A stretch of DNA of 64,000 nucleotides from NCBI RefSeq assembly GCF_014651855.1, contig NZ_BMXR01000014.1:62001-126000 (forward strand), read 5' to 3'. The position numbers and the translations under genes were made by a program. The stretch comes from Saccharospirillum salsuginis (GTDB lineage Bacteria; Pseudomonadota; Gammaproteobacteria; Pseudomonadales; Natronospirillaceae). The notes below the pieces were generated by a model. The model was not told where the DNA came from. It made no database searches and worked only from the letters and a program-made list of their open reading frames with translations. Shown here piece by piece: positions 41,458-49,956 of the stretch; position 1 is the first letter of the stretch, and each line of letters starts with the position of its first letter.

Positions 41458-43272
41458 CTACGCTTCCTGAGCCTGGGCCTGCAGTACGGACAGGAACGCT
41501 TCGCCGTACCGCTCCAACTTGCTGTCGCCCACGCCGGAGACAGTGCGCATGTCGTCCAGAGAGCGCGGGTGTTGGCGAACCATGTCGCGCAGGGTGCGGT
41601 CGTGAAACACCATGAAAGGCGCGATGCCGTTTTCATTCGCCAGTTCCTTGCGCCGTTGGCGCAGGGCTTCGAACAGGACTTCCCCGTCTTGCGACAGGGG
41701 GTCGTCGGTGTACCCGGTTTTCGGCTTGGGAGCGGAGCGGGACTTCGCCAGGTCTTTGCGCAGTGCCACGGTCTGGTCGCCGCGTAAGACCGGCCGGCAC
41801 GCCTCGGTGAGCCGCAAACCGCCGAAGCCTTCCGGGTCGACCTCCAGCAAGCCGTTCGCCACCAGTTGCCGCAACACCGAGCGCCATTCGTTCGCCGACA
41901 GTTCGGTGCCGATGCCGTAGGTCGAGAGCCGGTCGTGTCCGAAGCGGCGCAGTTTTTCGCTGTCGCTGCCCCGCAGGACGTCGATGATGTGATTGGCGCC
42001 GAAGCGCTGGCCGGTGCGGTACACGCAGGACAGCGCCTTGCGCACCGCCTCGGTCGCGTCCCAGGTTTCCACCGGTTCCAGACAGGTGTCGCAATGGCCG
42101 CAGGGTTCGGTGTGTTCCTCCCCGAAATAGCGCAGCAGCGCCTGGCGACGGCAGGTGGTGATTTCACACAGACCGAGCATGGCGTTCAGCCGTTGCTGTT
42201 CGTAGCGCTGGTGCTCGTCCGACCCCTGCGATTGCGCCATCATCTGGCGCAGCTTGACCACATCCTCGAAGCCGTAGAGCAACATCGCCGTCGACGGTTC
42301 GCCATCGCGCCCGGCGCGGCCGGTTTCCTGGTAATAGGCCTCGATGCTCTTGGGCAGGTCCAGATGAACGACAAAGCGCACGTCGGGTTTATCGATGCCC
42401 ATGCCGAACGCGATGGTCGCCACCATGATGACGCCGTCTTCGCGCAGGAAGCGTTGTTGGTGGTTCTGGCGCACATCGGCCGGCAACCCGGCATGATAGG
42501 GCAAGGCATTGAAGCCCTGTTGCACCAGCCACTCCGCCGTTTGTTCCACCTTCTTGCGCGACAGACAATAGACGATGCCCGCCTGACCGGGATGCTCCTC
42601 CCGCAGGAACGCCAGCAGTTGCTTGCGCGGCTGCTGCTTGGGATGAATCTTGTACAGAATATTCGGCCGGTCGAACCCGGAGATAAACGCCGGGGACTGC
42701 GTCAGCCCCAACCGCTGCTGGATGTCCACCCGGGTGCGCTGGTCCGCGGTCGCCGTCAGCGCGATGCGCGGCACAGCCGGGAACCGCTGTTCCAGAATAT
42801 CGAGCTTGAGATAGTCCGACCGGAAATCGTGCCCCCACTGGGACACGCAATGCGCCTCGTCGATGGCAAACAGGGCGAGGCGTGCCTGGGCCAAAAGCTC
42901 CAGCGTCCGATCCTGCAGCAGCCGTTCCGGCGCGATGTAGAGCAGATCGATCTCGCCGGCGAGCAGGGCCTGTTCAGTGGCGCGCACCTGGTCGAAACCG
43001 AGCGTGGAGTTCAGGAAGCCGGCGCGCACGCCCAGTTCACGCAGCGCGTTGACCTGGTCCTGCATTAGGGCGATCAGCGGCGAGATGACGATGCCGGTGC
43101 CCTCACGAACCAACGCGGGTATCTGGTAGCAGAGGGATTTACCGCCGCCGGTGGGCATAAGCACGAGGCAGTCCTGGCCGCTGACCAGGGTATCGATGAC
43201 GTCTTTTTGGGGGCCCCGGAAGTCGTCGTAGCCAAAGACGTGTTGCAGTACGGAGATCGGTGAGGTGTCCAT
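41458..43272 (-). CDS. recQ: ATP-dependent DNA helicase RecQ
   Basis: The 604-residue protein from the ATG at 43272 matches E. coli RecQ (609). Walker A is MPTGGGKSLC, the DEAH box AIDEAHCVSQWGHDFR. Helicase motifs IV-VI include YYQETGRAGRDG. The RQC zinc region has CxxC-type cysteines (CEITTCRRQALLRYFGEEHTEPCGHCDTC in pieces), and an HRDC domain (about 525-600) ends it. It unwinds 3'-5' in RecF-pathway recombination. The frame continues 29 codons upstream without family sequence. Confidence 0.96.
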   Translation of the reverse strand: MDTSPISVLQHVFGYDDFRGPQKDVIDTLVSGQDCLVLMPTGGGKSLCYQIPALVREGTGIVISPLIALMQDQVNALRELGVRAGFLNSTLGFDQVRATEQALLAGEIDLLYIAPERLLQDRTLELLAQARLALFAIDEAHCVSQWGHDFRSDYLKLDILEQRFPAVPRIALTATADQRTRVDIQQRLGLTQSPAFISGFDRPNILYKIHPKQQPRKQLLAFLREEHPGQAGIVYCLSRKKVEQTAEWLVQQGFNALPYHAGLPADVRQNHQQRFLREDGVIMVATIAFGMGIDKPDVRFVVHLDLPKSIEAYYQETGRAGRDGEPSTAMLLYGFEDVVKLRQMMAQSQGSDEHQRYEQQRLNAMLGLCEITTCRRQALLRYFGEEHTEPCGHCDTCLEPVETWDATEAVRKALSCVYRTGQRFGANHIIDVLRGSDSEKLRRFGHDRLSTYGIGTELSANEWRSVLRQLVANGLLEVDPEGFGGLRLTEACRPVLRGDQTVALRKDLAKSRSAPKPKTGYTDDPLSQDGEVLFEALRQRRKELANENGIAPFMVFHDRTLRDMVRQHPRSLDDMRTVSGVGDSKLERYGEAFLSVLQAQAQEA

Positions 43273-43377
43273 CCGGGCGAGTATATCGGTTCTGAAGACG
43301 ACTCGCAGGAGTGTTTTCGGCGAGTCAGTCACAAGCCCATCGTGCTGTCGGTGTGACAACTGGGTTCGGAGGTGGAA

Positions 43378-43402
43378 ACAGCCGGGCTATGCGCCCGGCT
43401 GT
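43378..43402 (-). terminator. Hairpin terminator for the AfsA-like operon
   Basis: ACAGCCGGGC (43378-43387) and GCCCGGCTGT (43393-43402) make a perfect 10-base stem with a 5-base loop. On the minus strand it is followed by TTCC, 16 bases beyond the DUF2165 stop; the T-run is weak. Confidence 0.6.
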
Positions 43403-43417
43403 CAACTCAAGTTACCG

Positions 43418-43924
43418 TCAGGCAGTATCTTGAGCGAGCCTCACTGGCTGGTTGTTCATCATCATGGTGATCACGGATAGGATCAGCAAGGTGAAATGAA
43501 CACTTTGGGGGCCGGAAAACTTCAGCCAGTAACCAAAGTAAAGCCCACCGCACAGAAAGAACAACCACAGCGATGCAAAAGCCGCCAGGGCCAGATTAGT
43601 GGCGGTAATCGCAACTTGTTCTCCCTGACTTCGCACTGCGGAGCGCCATTGCAAGACTGCCGCCACCCACAGGCCAATAGCAATCGCATATTGCACAATG
43701 ACGATCAACGTCAGCGCCAGGGCACCGGCTCCTTCCCACTGAATCGCGCGATTTTCCAACCCGTTCCCAAATACAGGGTCGTCAATTAGACCGGACATTG
43801 AGAACATGGCCGACAGCAGATGAACATTGGTGCCTCTATCCAGGGCATTGTTGGTGGCCGCTATGGTCAGCCAAGTGGCCAGCCCGGTGATAATGACGGC
43901 TTTAAATAAAACGTTTGATCTCAC
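43418..43924 (-). CDS. DUF2165-like membrane protein
   Basis: The 168-residue protein has four predicted helices (about 5-25, 66-90, 104-125, 140-158) and fits the DUF2165 family of small integral membrane proteins by pattern, with N-terminal GLATWLTIAATNNALD. Function is unknown. It overlaps the HAD phosphatase gene by four bases (ATGA), so it is translated with it and is the last gene of the operon that includes the AfsA-like protein. It might form a membrane anchor or export aid; that is a guess. Confidence 0.65.
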   Translation of the reverse strand: MRSNVLFKAVIITGLATWLTIAATNNALDRGTNVHLLSAMFSMSGLIDDPVFGNGLENRAIQWEGAGALALTLIVIVQYAIAIGLWVAAVLQWRSAVRSQGEQVAITATNLALAAFASLWLFFLCGGLYFGYWLKFSGPQSVHFTLLILSVITMMMNNQPVRLAQDTA

Positions 43925-44613
43925 AGGGCCGCTCCTTGAGTCGACAGAGGGTTTAACAGCGTGTGAGGTCGAGCCTTAGCCCAGTCCTCAAGGGCTTGAT
44001 CCCCCTTCAGAACGACCGGATGACCCACGCAGTCCAACATGTGTCGATCACTGTAGTGATCACCATAGGCGTAGCTGCCCGGCGCATCGATGCCTTTCTC
44101 AGTCATGAACGCCGTGATGGCTTTCGCCTTGCCACCGCCAATGGTTTGCGGAGGCCGTAGCTTTCCGGTGAAACAACCTCCGCTCACCTCCAGCTGCACC
44201 CCCAGTAGATGTGAGACTTCAAGTCGGTTAGCCAGCGGCGCCAGCAATTCGTTGCAGGCGCCTGACACAAACACCACTTCGTGGCCCAAGGTTTGATGAT
44301 GTCGAAGTCGCTCCAGTGTGGGTTGAATATAAAAGCTCGTATCGGCTTCCACCTGTTGAAACCACCGATCAGCCAGATGTTCGAATTCCAACTGTCTGAC
44401 CCCTTTGAATTGCTCATAATAGAGACGGTTGACTTCGGAACGCGGATGAGATTTGCCCAGATCACGAAATTCCGTCATTAGTGCCTGAAACTCTTTATCC
44501 GCTTGTTCAGGGTCACGATGCTTGTCATGTACCATGAACTCGAGAAAACTGAACATGCTTTTTAGGTTGATCAGTGTCTCATCCACATCGAAAAAGGCTG
44601 CTATCCGATCCAT
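43921..44613 (-). CDS. HAD-IB-family phosphatase
   Basis: The 230-residue haloacid-dehalogenase protein has motif I as FFDVDETLIN (nucleophile Asp9), motif II as VFVSGACNELL (Ser/Thr), and motif III/IV as GGGKAKAI...YAYGDHYSDRHML, with the IB-class cap between. Such enzymes hydrolyse small phosphate esters. Its position directly after the AfsA-like gene (3 bases) fits removal of phosphate from an acyl-dihydroxyacetone phosphate, which an AfsA-type condensation would yield. Phosphoserine or lysophosphatidate phosphatase are alternatives. Confidence 0.88.
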   Translation of the reverse strand: MDRIAAFFDVDETLINLKSMFSFLEFMVHDKHRDPEQADKEFQALMTEFRDLGKSHPRSEVNRLYYEQFKGVRQLEFEHLADRWFQQVEADTSFYIQPTLERLRHHQTLGHEVVFVSGACNELLAPLANRLEVSHLLGVQLEVSGGCFTGKLRPPQTIGGGKAKAITAFMTEKGIDAPGSYAYGDHYSDRHMLDCVGHPVVLKGDQALEDWAKARPHTLLNPLSTQGAAL

Positions 44614-44616
44614 GTT

Positions 44617-45387
44617 TTAGACCGCCTCGACCATCGGCTTGGGTTCATGTGCCTGATGTGATGAAGCGATGGCTCGGACCGCCATTTTCCGCTCCTTCGA
44701 AGCCAACTTGGATGCTTCGAAAACGGAGAACTCGACATCGACCGTGGTGCAGGACGTACCGTTCTGATGAAAACTGATGGCCGCCGAAAAAGTGGATCGC
44801 CCCGGACGAATGGACTTATTCGTTATGCGATAGTGAATGTCAGAATCGACCGCGAAAACAAAAGACTGATAATGGGTGTCCATCCGATTGATCACCACAT
44901 AGTGAGACGATGGCAGGTCATCAGGGAAGAAAAATTTCTCTGTGACAGCCAGGAATGCCTGACGAGCCGCTTCAATCAACACCATACCCTGGATATGAAA
45001 ACCCGTCAGATGATCCTGGAGCAACTCCCCTTTTTCATCAACGACCAACTTCATGACATAGTGGTCTTCCTCGAGTTTCTCCGGCGATGTAATCAACACG
45101 TTTTCTTTCTTATGTTTGTGCGTCTCAGCCGATGAAGCAAACCGAAACAGTTTAGTTTCACTGTTCAGCAAACAATGTGAATAGCCGCGCCGAGCAAGCT
45201 TTGCTTGCAGATAGCCAATGGCTTCTTCCGACAAGCCTTGGCCCAATATAAAACCAACCTCACTAAGGTCGCCCTGTTTGATGTAGTCTATTGCCTGGCT
45301 GTAGCTAATGCACCGCTCCAGGTCGCGATATGTGGATAAATTGTCTCCGACAATGGTATAGAGAGTCTGTTCTCTGGTCGATTCCAT
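44617..45387 (-). CDS. AfsA-type A-factor biosynthesis hotdog protein
   Basis: The 256-residue protein starts at 45387 (AAGGA seven bases upstream). Residues about 90-225 look like one AfsA hotdog domain: ENVLITSPEKLEEDHYVMKL, then the helix DHLTGFHIQGMVLIEAARQAF, whose EAARQA core matches the AfsA pattern. Streptomyces AfsA has two hotdog copies and condenses a beta-ketoacyl-ACP with dihydroxyacetone phosphate; here the N-terminal ~85 residues are not hotdog-like and unknown. No ACP-binding partner is nearby. Neighbours in the operon are a HAD phosphatase and an MFS exporter. Codon use is lower in GC than the flanks. Confidence 0.72.
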   Translation of the reverse strand: MESTREQTLYTIVGDNLSTYRDLERCISYSQAIDYIKQGDLSEVGFILGQGLSEEAIGYLQAKLARRGYSHCLLNSETKLFRFASSAETHKHKKENVLITSPEKLEEDHYVMKLVVDEKGELLQDHLTGFHIQGMVLIEAARQAFLAVTEKFFFPDDLPSSHYVVINRMDTHYQSFVFAVDSDIHYRITNKSIRPGRSTFSAAISFHQNGTSCTTVDVEFSVFEASKLASKERKMAVRAIASSHQAHEPKPMVEAV

Positions 45388-45407
45388 GCTAAATCCTTGA
45401 TAGCTCT

Positions 45408-45950
45408 TCAGTACGTGTAGTTTTTCTTTATCAGCCAATGATCGTGAAGCCACTTTTCGGTTTGTCTACCGGCTTTTAGAAAGTCCCAGATAACGTCACG
45501 TTCGAAAACCATGACTTTTTTATCTGGCCCGACAACGGCCCAAAAATACTGGCCATTCCATTGATTCTTGCATTTAACTTTCATACCGTGCAGATGATGT
45601 TTCTTTGAGTTGTGCGTAATCTCCTCTGTATGGGGTTTTATCCATTTCACCTCGATTGCCTCAAGCAAATCGGGTGCGTGCGTGTTGAAAAATTCCGTGG
45701 CGATCCGATGGGCTTCTTCTTCTGAAGGCAAATCGCCAGGCTCGCAGGCTGATCGCACCAAGAGCTTAGCCAGCCCCTTCAAGTGGCCACTTTCATCCGT
45801 CACAAGGCTTATATGCTCCCCACCCATACGAATATCGGGTGTGCCCTTGTTCTGGTAACGCGTCAGCCGAATGGTCGTCTCGTTCCGCGTACCGACCAGT
45901 TGGCCGGCAACGGTAAAATCAGGCTCGATCAGCGAGGTGATGTCGGTCAT
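45408..45950 (-). CDS. Hypothetical protein in AfsA-like operon
   Basis: The 180-residue soluble-looking protein matches no family I can name. It starts after AGGAGA at 45950. Features are an N-terminal beta-rich part (TVAGQLVGTRNETTIRLTRY), the segment LPSEEEAHRIATEFFNTHAPDLLEAIEVKWIKP, and a C-terminal tryptophan-rich end (FWAVVGPDKKVMVFERDVIWDFLKAG, in pieces). The middle resembles PepSY/YcdB-like repeats weakly. It sits 20 bases upstream of the AfsA-like gene and 38 bases after the MFS gene, so it belongs to the operon and may be a product-modifying or sensing protein. Confidence 0.6.
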   Translation of the reverse strand: MTDITSLIEPDFTVAGQLVGTRNETTIRLTRYQNKGTPDIRMGGEHISLVTDESGHLKGLAKLLVRSACEPGDLPSEEEAHRIATEFFNTHAPDLLEAIEVKWIKPHTEEITHNSKKHHLHGMKVKCKNQWNGQYFWAVVGPDKKVMVFERDVIWDFLKAGRQTEKWLHDHWLIKKNYTY

Positions 45951-45988
45951 TTCGTTCTCCTACCGTGAACAATGAGTCTTCAACCGCT

Positions 45989-47155
45989 CTATGGTGCGGT
46001 TACCATAGAGGATTGACGACGCGGCAGGTTGATGAATGCGGCGATGGACAACGCTACGGCCATGACCACTGTGGAAGCGCTACCCAGTTGGGCCGGTAAG
46101 CTGGCCCCCAGACTTGCACCAATGAACAGAGTAAAGGTGTAGAGAGAGACCGCCAGGCCCCTGAAATGCGGTTCACTGACCTGGTTGACCCGGGCGATGA
46201 CGCTGGGCACCGCCGCCGCGATGGAGGCCACAAATATCAGATGGCACACGACAAACAGCGGACTATCAATGAGTAAGGCCTGAAGGAACAGCATGACGGC
46301 CGCCAGGCTGACAGCCAGGAAAGCGGTGGTTTGAGCACCGAAGCGGGCGATAAACCGGCCGATGAACAATGGCATGAACATGCAGGGAATCGAGAGTAAC
46401 CTCAAGGTGGCCACACTGACGCCCTGAACAATTGGTTTTTGTCCGAACTCGAGCGCCAAGGAGGCATAGAGCGTGACAAAGCTGCCCAGCAACACCAGCG
46501 CGATGGCATAGGCTTTCCACAAGGCTGTATTAGTCGCAATTGCGGTCAACTTGCCATTTTGTGTGGTTGTTGGTGTTGTCGAGTCCCTGCTTTGCGGCGG
46601 CTGTCCGGGCAGAGTCGAACACGCCAACACACTGATGGCATAGACAGTCGCCAGCAGAGCCATAATGGGCAGCAGAGACCCCTCAACCAGCACACTACCG
46701 AGCCACTGCCCCACCAGGGCCGCCAGCAAAAAAGCGGTGCTCATCCAGGCGATGCCTTTCATACGTTGAGCCGGCGGAAACGATTCGGCAATCAATGCCA
46801 GGGCTACCGGTGGAAATGCGGATGCCATAAAACCCTGGATCACTCTCAATGCCAATGCTGCCGTGTAGTTTGGCGCCCAGGCCAACAGCAGACTGGTCGT
46901 CGCCAGGCCGGTCAGTCCGACGATCAGTACAGTCTTGCGGCCAATGCGATCCGACAGACTGCCCCAAACCAGGAAACCTACCGCATAGGCAAAACCGAAA
47001 TAGGTGGTCAGCAATGTGATGGCGGACAGATCCTCATCGAAATACTCCGCGAGTACATCAGCGACCGGTAAAAACAGATACAACTGTGATACGACGGCTA
47101 TGGCCGTCAGTACCAGCACGGCGAGTGATAAACGGACTTTGCCTAAGCGAGCCAT
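45989..47155 (-). CDS. MFS exporter heading the AfsA-like operon
   Basis: The 388-residue protein starts at 47155 with AAGGAGA five bases upstream. It has 12 helices and the MFS drug-exporter motif A GSLSDRIGRKTVL (about 65-77) and motif C-like RVIQGFMASAFPP. It resembles the YnfM/Bcr group. It is first in the operon and divergent from the MerR-like gene, so it may export the product of the AfsA-like enzyme. Its start region overlaps repeats that look like operator sites (47170-47241). The longer start at 47194 is not supported by a ribosome site. Confidence 0.86.
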   Translation of the reverse strand: MARLGKVRLSLAVLVLTAIAVVSQLYLFLPVADVLAEYFDEDLSAITLLTTYFGFAYAVGFLVWGSLSDRIGRKTVLIVGLTGLATTSLLLAWAPNYTAALALRVIQGFMASAFPPVALALIAESFPPAQRMKGIAWMSTAFLLAALVGQWLGSVLVEGSLLPIMALLATVYAISVLACSTLPGQPPQSRDSTTPTTTQNGKLTAIATNTALWKAYAIALVLLGSFVTLYASLALEFGQKPIVQGVSVATLRLLSIPCMFMPLFIGRFIARFGAQTTAFLAVSLAAVMLFLQALLIDSPLFVVCHLIFVASIAAAVPSVIARVNQVSEPHFRGLAVSLYTFTLFIGASLGASLPAQLGSASTVVMAVALSIAAFINLPRRQSSMVTAP

Positions 47156-47169
47156 AATGTCTCCTTGAC

Positions 47170-47241
47170 GACATTCTTTGTAACTTGACGACAATGAATG
47201 TACTTTATCGCCATGCAGTTGGTCAACAGTTACATTCGTTG
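47170..47241. promoter_or_regulatory. Operator-like repeats between MFS and MerR genes
   Basis: CAATGAATGTA (47192-47202) and TACATTCGTTG (47231-47241) form an inverted pair with one mismatch. A further copy GACATTCTTTG is at 47170-47180. GTAAC occurs beside each. The spacing and position between divergent genes suggest binding sites for the MerR-like protein. Confidence 0.55.
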
Positions 47242-47446
47242 TTTTTTTATTGCAGCTTATGTAACCTCCCTTTCATGGATGTAGGCAAACGTCTGTATCC
47301 CAGTTGAAGGAATATAAGATCCGCCCCGGTGTCCGCATTGTTACAATGCGAACCAACCGATGACTGGATCGGTGCCGAGACCAGATGGGTCGGGCATCAT
47401 GGATGCTGAAATCGTTCAACAATCAGCAAGTGAATAGGTAGGTCCG

Positions 47447-47764
47447 ATGACCGGGAATGAATTCGACAACAAGTACCAGCAGTTTCTTCAAAAAGTAAAA
47501 GTAGGTATTCACGAGGCATCCGATATAACCGGTGTCCCCACACGGAAAATCCGCTATTGGCAGGACAAGGGCTACATCGAGTCGACACCGGATTCAGGGA
47601 ATACCCGTCAATATGACCTGTTCAATGTGAAGAAGATTGTCCTGATCCAGGAACTGATTGAAGACGGTCACACTCTGGATGGTGCGGCCACCAAGGTGAA
47701 TCGTCGTATTGAAAAGCTGAATAAAATGTTCGACTTGGTACTGCCCACCAAGGACCCCTCCTGA
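47447..47764 (+). CDS. MerR-like transcriptional regulator
   Basis: The 105-residue protein has the MerR winged helix: VKVGIHEASDITGVPTRKIRYWQDKGYIESTPDSGNTRQYDLF in pieces (about 17-60), then a short dimerisation helix (DGHTLDGAATKVNRRIEKLNKMFDLV). It lacks a large effector domain, so it senses through the helix region or acts with another protein. It is divergent from the MFS-AfsA operon and the likely controller of it. GC is low like the operon. Confidence 0.85.
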   Translation: MTGNEFDNKYQQFLQKVKVGIHEASDITGVPTRKIRYWQDKGYIESTPDSGNTRQYDLFNVKKIVLIQELIEDGHTLDGAATKVNRRIEKLNKMFDLVLPTKDPS

Positions 47765-47888
47765 AACCGAGCAGCCGTTCTCCGCATGCCGGTTCACGCC
47801 TCGCCCTTCGCCCGCTATAGTACGCTCCCCCAATTACGTCATGGCACCGAAAGGTGCCCTGACATGCTCACTTAAGGAAAGAACCTAT

Positions 47889-49121
47889 ATGAACAGTCTG
47901 GATGCCGCAGGGCTGCTGGTCTCACTGGCCGCCCTGTTTGCCTGGTTCAACCATCGTTTTATCGGCTTGCCGACCACCATCGGGATCATGGTGTTGGCCC
48001 TGGTGATGTCCGTGGGCATCCTGCTCGCCGGCCATACCGTCGCACCGGGACTGATCCCCTGGGGTCAGGGCTTTCTCGACAGCATTGATTTCTCCGCCAC
48101 GGTGCTGGACGGCATGTTGTCGTTCCTGCTGTTCGCTGGCGCTCTGTTCGTCGACCTGAAAACCCTGGCCGAACGCAAATACGTGGTGGGCATGCTGGCC
48201 ACCGGCGGTGTGATTCTATCGACCTTCATCGTCGGCTTTCTGGCCTGGGGCGTGTTCAACCTGATCGGTGTGTCGATTCCGTTGATCTGGTGTCTGGTGT
48301 TTGGTGCCCTGATCTCCCCGACCGACCCGATCGCCGTGCTCGGCATACTCAAGTCCGCCGGGGTACCCAAATCCCTCGAGACCAAGATTGTCGGCGAGTC
48401 CCTGGTCAACGACGGTGTTGCCATGGTGGTGTTTCTGGTCATGGTGGGCATCGCCACTACGGGTCAGGCGACCCTGGGCGGTGTGGCGCTCCTGTTTGTG
48501 CAGGAAGCCGTGGGCGGGTTGGTTCTCGGTTTGTTGCTCGCGGGCATCGCTCATCGCATGCTGGCCAGCATCGACCAGTATCAGGTCGAAATACTGATCA
48601 CCCTGGCCGTGGTATTGGGCGGCTACAGTCTTGCGCACAGTCTGCATTTGTCCGGCCCCATCGCCATGGTGGTCGCCGGCGCCATTCTCGGCAACCGCAG
48701 TCGGGACAGCGCCATGTCCAAATCGACCTGGTCGCATCTGGAGCATTTCTGGGAATTGCTGGATGAAATGCTCAACGCCGTTCTGTTCCTCCTGATTGGC
48801 CTGGAGGTATTGGTATTGAGCTTTACCGTCGGCCCCTGGCTGGCCGGCGCACTGATGATTCCCATGGTGTTGCTGGCCCGTCTGTGTGCGGTCAGCGTGC
48901 CGGTGATGATGCTGTCCCGGTTCCGCACCTTCTCACCCGGTGCGATCCCGGTCCTGACTTGGGGCGGTCTGCGCGGTGGTATATCGGTGGCGCTGGTATT
49001 GTCACTGCCAACAGGGGACGAGCGCGACTTGCTGGTGACGGTCACCTACGCAGTCGTCCTGTTCAGTTTGCTGGTGCAGGGGTTAACCGTCGGCCGATTG
49101 GCCCGTCGGCTCACGGCCTGA
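47889..49121 (+). CDS. CPA1-type Na+/H+ antiporter
   Basis: The 410-residue protein from the ATG at 47889 (AAGGAAAG upstream) has about 12 helices and the CPA1 features FGALISPTDPIAVLGILKSAGVPKSLETKIVGESLVNDGVAMV in pieces (ND pair of the exchange site) and GGLRGGISVALVLSLP near the end. It exchanges monovalent cations for protons. The last 52 codons occur again, with about 80% DNA identity and only three amino-acid changes, at 49957-50118. A hairpin terminator follows. No antiporter operon partners are seen. Confidence 0.92.
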   Translation: MNSLDAAGLLVSLAALFAWFNHRFIGLPTTIGIMVLALVMSVGILLAGHTVAPGLIPWGQGFLDSIDFSATVLDGMLSFLLFAGALFVDLKTLAERKYVVGMLATGGVILSTFIVGFLAWGVFNLIGVSIPLIWCLVFGALISPTDPIAVLGILKSAGVPKSLETKIVGESLVNDGVAMVVFLVMVGIATTGQATLGGVALLFVQEAVGGLVLGLLLAGIAHRMLASIDQYQVEILITLAVVLGGYSLAHSLHLSGPIAMVVAGAILGNRSRDSAMSKSTWSHLEHFWELLDEMLNAVLFLLIGLEVLVLSFTVGPWLAGALMIPMVLLARLCAVSVPVMMLSRFRTFSPGAIPVLTWGGLRGGISVALVLSLPTGDERDLLVTVTYAVVLFSLLVQGLTVGRLARRLTA

Positions 49122-49146
49122 TTTCAGAGTTAACGCCCGGCTTTGC

Positions 49147-49193
49147 GGCAGGCAAAAGTGGAGGCCAATTTTTGGCCGGATCTTTTGCCTGCC
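49147..49193. terminator. Strong stem-loop terminator
   Basis: GGCAGGCAAAAG (49147-49158) and CTTTTGCCTGCC (49182-49193) pair in a 12-base stem with an inner GGCC stem around AATTTTT. It separates the antiporter from the convergent brnA. Confidence 0.75.
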
Positions 49194-49217
49194 CGAGAGC
49201 AGCCGTTTGTTAATAGT

Positions 49218-49427
49218 TTATTGCCACTCAATCTTAAGGTCTTTATGTGACTGTGCGCAGTCGCGCAGATAGAGATTAATGAGGCTCTGATACGGAAGGT
49301 CTTTTTCCTCAGCCAGATTCTTGAAATACGCGATGGTATCCTCATCCAGCCGGATCGTAACCTGCTTCTTGAGCTTCTTGGCGTATGGGTTCTTAACGGA
49401 ATCTGAAAAATCGTAATGATCACGCAT
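49218..49427 (-). CDS. brnA: BrnA-family antitoxin
   Basis: The 69-residue protein from the ATG at 49427 (GAAGGG seven bases upstream) has the BrnA/CopG shape: MRDHYDFSDSVKNPYAKKLKKQVTIRLDEDTIAYFKNLAEE in pieces. Its ribbon-helix-helix binds the brnTA promoter and the toxin. The ATG at 49442 gives a five-residue longer alternative; reading frames above it are antisense to brnT. It overlaps the brnT stop (49420-49427). It lies within a segment bracketed by antiporter 3' ends. Confidence 0.88.
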   Translation of the reverse strand: MRDHYDFSDSVKNPYAKKLKKQVTIRLDEDTIAYFKNLAEEKDLPYQSLINLYLRDCAQSHKDLKIEWQ

Positions 49428-49713
49428 GTCTATACCCTTCATAAGTCTTTCGTTCTCGCTTGTCCGCTTTTCGTGCAGAAATAAATCGAATGGTCTCGCC
49501 GTCTCTAACGCAATGGCACACCACCAGCAAACGAGAATGAATGCTCGTTCCGAGGAGTATGAACCGATCCTCCTCATCAGAATGGTCTGGGTCCGCTATT
49601 AGACGGCCAAACTCGTCTGTAAAGGCGGTTTTGGCCTCGTTAAACGAGACGTCATGCTTCTTCCGATTAGCGGCATCCTTGCGAGGATCCCAGTCAAAGG
49701 TAAGGTGGCTCAT
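49420..49713 (-). CDS. brnT: BrnT-family ribonuclease toxin
   Basis: The 97-residue protein matches BrnT, a RelE-fold ribonuclease toxin: FDWDPRKDAANRKKHDVSFNEAKTAF at the start and RFISARKADKRERKTYEGY at the end. Toxin and antitoxin genes overlap by eight bases in toxin-antitoxin order, as in Brucella. The module stands between the antiporter and a copy of its 3' end, so it arrived or moved with that duplication. Confidence 0.92.
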   Translation of the reverse strand: MSHLTFDWDPRKDAANRKKHDVSFNEAKTAFTDEFGRLIADPDHSDEEDRFILLGTSIHSRLLVVCHCVRDGETIRFISARKADKRERKTYEGYRHA

Positions 49714-49956
49714 GCATTACATTGTAATTACAGTGTACGTATTTTCAAGGTGCCGAGCCAAATACTCCTAACTCCAAGCACCACGGCGCGAGTTTACGAG
49801 GGAGAATGCCCATCCCATAATCGACCAGCGGTTAAGCGCGTAGACCACATCCGCCAATTCTACGGCCGGGAAAGACTGTTACTCTGCCCCCTGCCCGACA
49901 CTGAGCTGTACGAATGGCTAGATAAACGGCCCTAAACCGACGATTTTGCGGGTTAA

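Noticed and set aside
45334..45342. Inverted DnaA box TGTGGATAA
   Set aside because: Single site inside the AfsA-like coding region; probably chance.
49654..49935. 93-codon plus-strand frame after brnT
   Set aside because: Its first half is antisense to brnT and the rest matches nothing I know; no ribosome site.
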